A stretch of DNA of 64,000 nucleotides, taken from Aquila chrysaetos chrysaetos (taxonomy: Eukaryota > Chordata > Aves > Accipitriformes > Accipitridae). The translations under genes were made by a program, and so were the position numbers. The stretch covers positions 24,218,759-24,282,758 of the forward strand of contig NC_044012.1 in the NCBI RefSeq assembly GCF_900496995.4, read 5' to 3'. This document shows, piece by piece, positions 58,111 to 64,000 of the stretch. The notes beneath the pieces were generated by a model. That model worked only from the letters and a program-made list of their open reading frames with translations. It searched no databases and was not told the origin of the DNA. Position 1 is the first letter of the stretch. Each line of letters starts with the position of its first letter.

Positions 58111-58690
58111 TCCTCAGGCCCCTGAGGGCTCCCAGTGCCCTCCCAGTGCTCCCAGTACCCCCGACTGCCCCCCAGTGCTCTCCCAGTGCCCCCCCAGTAC
58201 TCTCCCCCTGCCCCTGGTACTCCCAGTGCTCCCACAGAGCAATCACGGCACAGCAATGTCACACGATGACATCAAAGTGTGGTGACATCATGGCACAGTG
58301 ACACAACAGCACACTGACAGCACAGGGACACAGAGTCCCATCATGCGGGGGAATGTGTCCCTGGGGGAACGGGAGGATCCCTGGGAGCCCCCACCCCAGT
58401 AACCAGAGGGCCCCAGGCTACTGCAAGGTGGAGGGACAGGAGGGGTCCCCGGGAGTGCTGCAAGTTAGGAGGGGGCAGGAGGGGCTGGGGGGGGGTGCCT
58501 GGGTGCCCCCACCACCATGCTTGCGGGTCCTGGGGGAGCTGGTGGGTGCTGCAAGGTGGGGGGGGGGGGGGCAGGGCAGATTTGGGGTCCTTGGGAGCCC
58601 CCTCCCAAGTGCCTGGGGGTCCCCAGGGTGCGAGAGGGTGCTACGAGGTTGGGAGGGAGAAGGGGAATAAAATGTAGGACCTGGAAAAAC
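58111..58690 (+). other. Gap between F11R promoter and USF1; + strand AATAAA
   Basis: Human TSTD1 lies between F11R and USF1, but no rhodanese-like exon is seen. Short CCCAGTGCTC repeats (58130-58215) and GGTGCTGCAAGGTGGG words are present. AATAAA on + at 58666-58671 could end a short non-coding transcript starting from the CCAAT region. Confidence 0.35.
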
Positions 58691-58694
58691 AAAT

Positions 58695-59259
58695 CACTAT
58701 TTTTATTTATTTTCGCTTTTTAAATTCAGAGAGTTTTAAAAAAAAGTCTGACCCCACTGGGCCGGGCCAGCCGCAGCGGGCAGGGAGCGGGGGGCCACGG
58801 CACCCCGGGACCCCCGGGACCCCAGCGGCTGCCCGGGGCCAACAGGGAGGGGTGAGAGGCGCCGCAGCCCCCCGGGGAGGGGACGGTCCCCCGGGGAAGT
58901 GGGGGGGGGGGGGGGGGGGGGCGTCGCGGGCGCAGGCGGGGGTCCGGGAGACCGAGGCAGTGCTGGGGGGGGCAGCGGGGCCGGCGCCCGCCTGGCCGAG
59001 AGCGTGTGCACGAAGCGCGGGGCGGCTGGGGGGCAACGTTGGGGCTGGGGGGGGCGCAGTGACAGGGGCGCCCCGAGGACACGGAGGGGGGCAAAGGGGG
59101 GGGGGGGGGCGGGGCACAAACCAAACGGGAGGGTCCTCATGTCACGCCGGGGAGGTGCTCGCTGCCGGGGGGGAGGGGGGGCTTAGGCGCAGAGAGGGGG
59201 GGGAAGGAGGCGGGGGGTGACCCCCGTCCCCCCGCCAGTCCCCGTCCCTGCCGTCCCCG
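58695..59259 (-). terminator. USF1: USF1 3' UTR and poly(A) signals
   Basis: TTTATTTATT at 58702-58711 on + gives overlapping AATAAA on -, about 550 bases past the stop, in an AT-rich patch. Long G-runs on + (around 58900-58921) lie within the UTR. Confidence 0.75.
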
Positions 59260-62200
59260 TCAGTGGCTGTCGTTCTTGATGACGATCTCCACACCGTGCT
59301 GGCGGAGCTGCGCCCGCAAGATCAGGTTCTTGTTCTTCAGATCCTCCACCTGGCACGGGGCAGGGGACACATGGGGTGAAGGCGAGCATGGACTTCCCCC
59401 CACCCTCACCTCTGCACCCCACAGGGCCCCCCCCCCCGGCCACCTCACCTGCTGCCGCAAAACCTCGTTGTCCATCTGGAGCTGGTCGAGGCCCTGCAGC
59501 TCCTCGGAGAGGCGGTGGTTGCTCTGCCGCAGCTCCTGGATGTAGTCGCAGGCTTTGGAGAGGATCCCACCTTTGCTCTGGGCGAGGGGATGGGGCGGGG
59601 GGGTGAGTTGGGGGGCACCAACACCCCACCAAGCCTTTCCCTCACCCCGCAGCCCCCCAGGGAGAGGGTGAGGAGGGGTCCCCTACCTGCCCCGACTTGG
59701 TGTTCTCCATGGAGCAGTCGGGGATGATCTTGGAGAGCTGCACGATCCAGTTATTGATCTTGTCCCGTCGACGGCGCTCCACTGCCAGGAGGGAGAGGAG
59801 GGGCATCAGCACTGTCTTGAGACTCCCAGCGGGCACCAAGCCTTGCACCAGGTCCCCACATCCCCAGCGGGGCATCCCCCCCCCACTCCCTCCCCCCAAA
59901 ACCAGCACCCTCCTGGCTGGGGTTGGGGGTCACTATTCCTAACTGTGCTGAGCCCGGCAACCCCAGGAGAGGGGGCAGGAGGGGTGGGCAGGGACGGATC
60001 CTGCCCAGCCACCCCCCACCCTGGGCACCCAGTCCCTTGGGTGAGTGGGAAAGCAGAGGCGAAGCACCCAAATGGCCCGAGCTCTGCCCGCACCAGACCC
60101 AGGCCCCTCAGGGCAGGGCAGGCACCCTGCCTGGTCCCGGGGTGGGGGGGGGGCTGGGGGCAAGGACAGGAGAGTCGATTTTTGGGTCAAACCAGCCCAA
60201 CACCCACATTTCAGCATCTTTGAGAAGTTGTTTCTGAAGCCAAAGGAAGGAGGATCCCGGCTGGCGCTTCCACCCGGCCAGGCTGCCTGTGACGAGCCGT
60301 GCCGGGCACTCGCCCCTGCCGCTGTCTCCTCCTGGCTGGGGGCCGGGCAGAGCTGCGGGCCGCCTGGGTGCCTTACCTGGGCGTGCTCAGGCTTCCCAAG
60401 GTTTGAGCTTAATCTTCCGAGCTCTGGCTTCCCCTGCTGCTGCTAATTACAGCTCTCCCAAAAGAGGTTCTACCCTGAACTGACAAGAGCTTTCTCCTAT
60501 GTCCTTAGAGCTTTTCCATCTAGGAGGTGGGAACAGACAGCATTAACCCAGGGACGGCTCTGCTCCCCACGCTGCTGCACGCCACGGTCCCCACCATCCC
60601 TCACTGGTCCCCAACATCCCTCGCCCAGAGTGGGATGACACACCCCCACCCTCCTGCCAGTACCTTCGTTGTGCTGCGCCCGGCGCTTCTCATCCCGGGT
60701 GGCTCGTGGCGCCTCCGACTTCCTGGGGGAAAAGCGGCGGCATTGGTCCCGGCGATGTTGGTGGGGAGCTGGCTGCGGCCCAGCCACCCCACGCTGGCAC
60801 GGGGGATGCCTCGCTCCAGCTCCCGACACGGGAAACCCAGCCCGATTCCAAAAGCGCCGGACCACCGGAGCATCCCCCCCACTTTGCTTGTGTCGGTCTC
60901 TGCGTCGGCACGGCTACGACACCCCCGTGCCCGGGGGGAGCCGGGGAGCAGTCCGGTACTCACGGGGAGTAGGGGTGGGCGCGGGGGGCGATGGACCTCT
61001 GCGCTCCGCCCTGCAGCACCTCCTGGGGTGACATCATCACAAAGAATTGCCCTGAACAGCCCAAAATGAGAGAAGGGGTCAGGCGGGGAGCGCCCCAAAA
61101 TGCGCCGGAGGGGACCACGACTGCCTGGGGGGGCGAGGTCCTGAGGGACAGGGACATGACACCCCCCTGCAACAGCCGTACCCGTGGGGGTGGGCTGCCC
61201 CAGGAGGGCCTCCGAGTTCTGCGTGGTGACGACAGCGGTGGCCGTAGTCCCCGCGCCAGCAGAGGTGCTGGTGTCGGCCACAGCCGTGGTGGGGAAATAG
61301 GTGTAGTGAGTCTCGGTGGCCGTGGCCTCCGTCTCCACCGCATCCTCACTGGTGAAGGCGCCCTGGATGACGGCCTGGAGGGGAGGGACAACAGCAAGTG
61401 CCACGGTGGGACGGGGCGCCGAGGACGGCCACTCTCCCACATGGCACCGGCAGCTGGCACCGGCACCCACCTGTGTCATGGACTGGGTGGCAGGGTAGCC
61501 GCTGATGGCACTGGTGCCTTCCGTCTGTCCGTCCAGCTGTCCGTCGGCCACTTGGATCACCCTGTACATCACCTGCTGAGAGAGCCGCGGCTGCGGGGAC
61601 GGGCGCGAGGCGGCAGCTCAGCCCGCCCGTGGCCAACCCCGGCATCCAGACCTGCCCAATGCAGGATCAGGCCATGACGCTTCCCTCCACGCTCCCCCTC
61701 TGGCTGCGACCGAGCCAGAGGGCCAAACCCTGCTGTGACCCCAAAACCTCCCCCCAGCCGGCCCCTCGGTGTCCCCCACCCAGAGGGGACCCAGCTGGGG
61801 GGTCTGCGTACCTGCGTCCCGCCGTTCTCTGTACGAAAGACATACTTGATGTTGGGGTCGGGGAAGGTGGCTGCGGACTGGATGCTGGCAATGGCGACGC
61901 TGGTGGGATCCTCACCTGTGGCCACTGCACCTTGAGGCAAGAAGTGGGGGGGAAGCCCATAACGGGGAAGGGGCCAGGGTGGGGGCTCCCCACGCTGCTG
62001 AGGGGAGCTCGGAACCGTCCCCTCTCCCCCAGGGGCAAGGACTGGGTCAGACGTTAGCCCAGCACGTGCCTCCAGGCACACGGTGCCTGATGCTGGGGCT
62101 AAACCGGACACGGCTGGGGGCCTGGGGCTTCCTCGCACAGCTCCTGCGGCAGCCTCGGCCCTAAGGCCCCCCATGGCCCGGAGGGGGGTCCCCACTCACC

Positions 62201-62492
62201 TTCCTGGATTTGCACCGTTCCCTCTTCCGTCTCGGCTGCTTTCTGCTGCCTGCAAGGGTGTGGGGAGGCGGGTGAGGAGTGGGAGGGGCTGGGGACCCCC
62301 ACCATCCCAGGACTGGCACTACCCGGACGTCATCTGGTCCCCCTGACAGCCCCAGGCCAGTCTCAGCCAGACCAGCCTCCTCATCGACCCCCGTTATCTG
62401 CAGAAAGCTCCTATGCCAGAAAGGGCCTTGGCACAGCCACTGTCCCCCACCCTGTGCCGGGGGGCATGCAGTCCTGGCACTCACCCCTTCAT
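59260..62492 (-). CDS. USF1: Upstream stimulatory factor 1, bHLH-leucine-zipper; 10 coding exons
   Basis: Exons on -: 62485-62492, 62200-62249, 61812-61930, 61471-61572, 61182-61374, 60964-61051, 60664-60722, 59687-59781, 59449-59577 and 59260-59349. They join in phase to 310 residues, the human length. The first coding exon holds only eight bases (MKG...). The N-terminal activation region runs through GEDPTSVAIASIQSAATF. The USF-specific region is QFFVMMSPQEVLQGG. The basic helix is RDEKRRAQHNEVERRRRDK, followed by helix-loop-helix with NNWIVQLSKIIPDC and a leucine zipper ending VIKNDSH. USF1 binds CACGTG E-boxes as a homodimer or with USF2 and acts in lipid, glucose and stress gene control. 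It is complete and unbroken. Confidence 0.97.
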
Positions 62493-63826
62493 CGCTCTGC
62501 TCCGTCAGGCATCAGCGGGGCAGTCGCAGATGAGCCTCCCGGCTTTCACAGCCCTGCGAGGAGCAGAGGCAGCAGCTGAGGGACGGGCCCTGGCCTTCCT
62601 CCTCCTCCTCCCCACGACCTGCCGCTCTGCGCCAGAGCGGGACTGACGCCAACCCCGGGAGGGGCATCTCCCCAGCGGTGGCAGGTCCCTGCCATCACCG
62701 GTGCCCGGGGACGGTGCCAGGACCGCAGGACGGGGTCGAAGCCGCGGTGCAGACAGCAAAGCTGGGTCCCGGCTGTGCCGGCAGCACCGCAACAGTCAGG
62801 CCCTGCACCGGCCGCCGCGACCAGGCACCGGCTGGGGCCTTGGGTGCCATTTTCAGGCGTCCCCCGTTTCACTTTCACATCCGGGGTGACAGGGCTGTCA
62901 CCAAAGCCACCGGCTCCCCCGGATTTCGGTGCGGTGGGTGACGGTTTGGGGTCCGGCTCATGCCGGAGCTTCCCTGGTGACCCCGGGGGGCGGCCGTACC
63001 GCCGTGACCCCGCTCCCACCCCGGTTCTTTGTCACCCAGTGGAGCCGGTCAGGGAGCCGGGAACGGCGGGGGGGGGGGGGGGGGGGCACCCCGAGGGAGG
63101 GCACAGGCACGGGCCCTGCTCGGCAACACCCCGGCCCCCGCCCCCACAAAACTGGCCGCCCCCCGGGCGGGGCCGCCCCGGGGGGGGGGTTTAGCCCCAT
63201 GTCCCGCCCCCGCCCCAGTCACGGCGCTGGGTCCCCCCCGCTTCGAACGGGTCCAGCCCCCCCCCGCCCGGTGCTCCCCAGTCGGGCAGGGAAACTGGGG
63301 TGTCAGGTTTGGGGGGGGGGCGGCGGCAGCGGGGGGACCCCCCCGAAAGGTGACGGGGCCGGGCCGGTAGCAGGGGGAGTGACAGGCCGGCGGGGGGGGG
63401 AGCCAGCCGCGGCCCGGAGGGGGGATGACAGGCGCCGGGGGCCGCGCCCCGGGGGAGGGCGGCGGATCCCGCGGGCCCGGGGAAGGGGAGGGAAGGGGGG
63501 GGGGGGGGGCCCGCACCCCGTCGGCGGCAGCGGCGGCCGGGCCCGGGGGCCGCGGCCGGGCCCGCACCCACCGGCGGTTGCGGCCGGGCCCGGAGCCGCA
63601 GCCCGCAGGGCGAGGAAGGTGGGGGGGGCGGCGGCCCGCCCCGGCCCCACCGCGTCCCCCGGCCTCGGCCCGTCGCCCCCCGCCCCGCCCCCGCCGTTAC
63701 CTCGCCGCGCCGGGCCGCCCTGCGCGCGCTCGGCCCCTTGTCTCGCCATGGAGCCCCGCACATGCGCACGGCGCCGCCGCGCCGCCATGACGGGTGCGGG
63801 CGGAAGGGAGCCCCGCCTCCGCCCTC
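62493..63826 (-). other. USF1: USF1 5' intron and non-coding first exon
   Basis: A - strand donor (GTAACGGCGG) begins at 63700 after a CpG-dense segment, so a first exon of about 63701 upwards is likely, spliced to the ATG exon near 62492. The rest is intron with long G-runs (for example about 63069-63086). No other coding exon is seen. Confidence 0.55.
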
Positions 63827-64000
63827 GCCGCCATCTTGGGCAGGGGCACCGCCAAGCGCAGCGCGCCGCCGCCGCCGCCATCTTGGCGCCGGGCACGGCC
63901 TCCCCGCCCCTCCCCGCCGGCGCCATCTCAGTGCGTGCCGGCCCCGACGGGCGCCATCTTAGACGGCGAAGCGCGGCTCTTGTGCCCGGCGCCATCTTGG
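63827..64000 (-). promoter_or_regulatory. USF1: Cluster of five YY1-type motifs in the USF1 CpG island
   Basis: GCCGCCATCTTG occurs at 63827-63838 and 63874-63885. Shorter GCGCCATCT forms occur near 63920, 63951 and 63990. They read as the YY1 consensus (AAGATGGCGGC) on the - strand, spaced about 30-47 bases apart. The window ends inside the cluster. Confidence 0.6.

Overview
This is vertebrate nuclear DNA, very GC-rich, with short introns and long G or C homopolymers. Nearly every intron and intergenic gap carries its own minisatellite. That combination, together with the gene content, points to a bird microchromosome (the chicken chromosome 25 type of region). A bird is the best reading but is inferred; no species is assigned. 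No bacterial, viral or CRISPR content was seen.

Eight protein-coding genes were rebuilt exon by exon from splice signals and recalled human orthologues. From left to right they are DCAF8 (+, 3485-12386), PEA15 (-, 14653-16011), CASQ1 (-, 19662-24099), ATP1A2 (-, 26166-36357), KCNJ9 (-, 39775-41702), KCNJ10 (+, 49793-50935), F11R/JAM-A (-, 52731-57701) and USF1 (-, 59260-62492). The exons add up to 596, 130, 391, 1020, 404, 380, 299 and 310 residues, all close or identical to the human lengths. The one exception to clean reading is a single extra base in a C10 run of ATP1A2 exon 4, most likely an assembly error.

Layout: 1-3462 is 5' non-coding DNA of DCAF8. DCAF8 and PEA15 are tail to tail. 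PEA15, CASQ1 and ATP1A2 follow in the same orientation. KCNJ9 and KCNJ10 are head to head across a GC-rich promoter region (about 42.8-44.5 kb). KCNJ10 and F11R are tail to tail with only about 0.2 kb between poly(A) signals. F11R is separated from USF1 by a CCAAT-rich promoter region. The window ends in the USF1 CpG island, which carries five YY1-like motifs. DCAF8 to KCNJ10 matches human 1q23.2, but IGSF8 is not recognisable in its expected slot. F11R directly after KCNJ10 is a synteny junction relative to human, and TSTD1 is not recognisable.

Functionally the block groups excitable-cell and glial ion-handling genes: a Na,K-ATPase alpha2, the sarcoplasmic-reticulum Ca buffer calsequestrin-1, GIRK3 and Kir4.1. 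Alongside them are a CRL4 adaptor (DCAF8), a death-effector-domain regulator of ERK (PEA15), a tight-junction adhesion molecule and an E-box transcription factor. I found no novel multi-gene system. The observations most worth a second look are an apparently intact CASQ1 in a probably avian genome, the missing IGSF8 and TSTD1, the altered KCNJ9 tail, the KCNJ10-F11R junction, and several ordered motif or repeat arrays.
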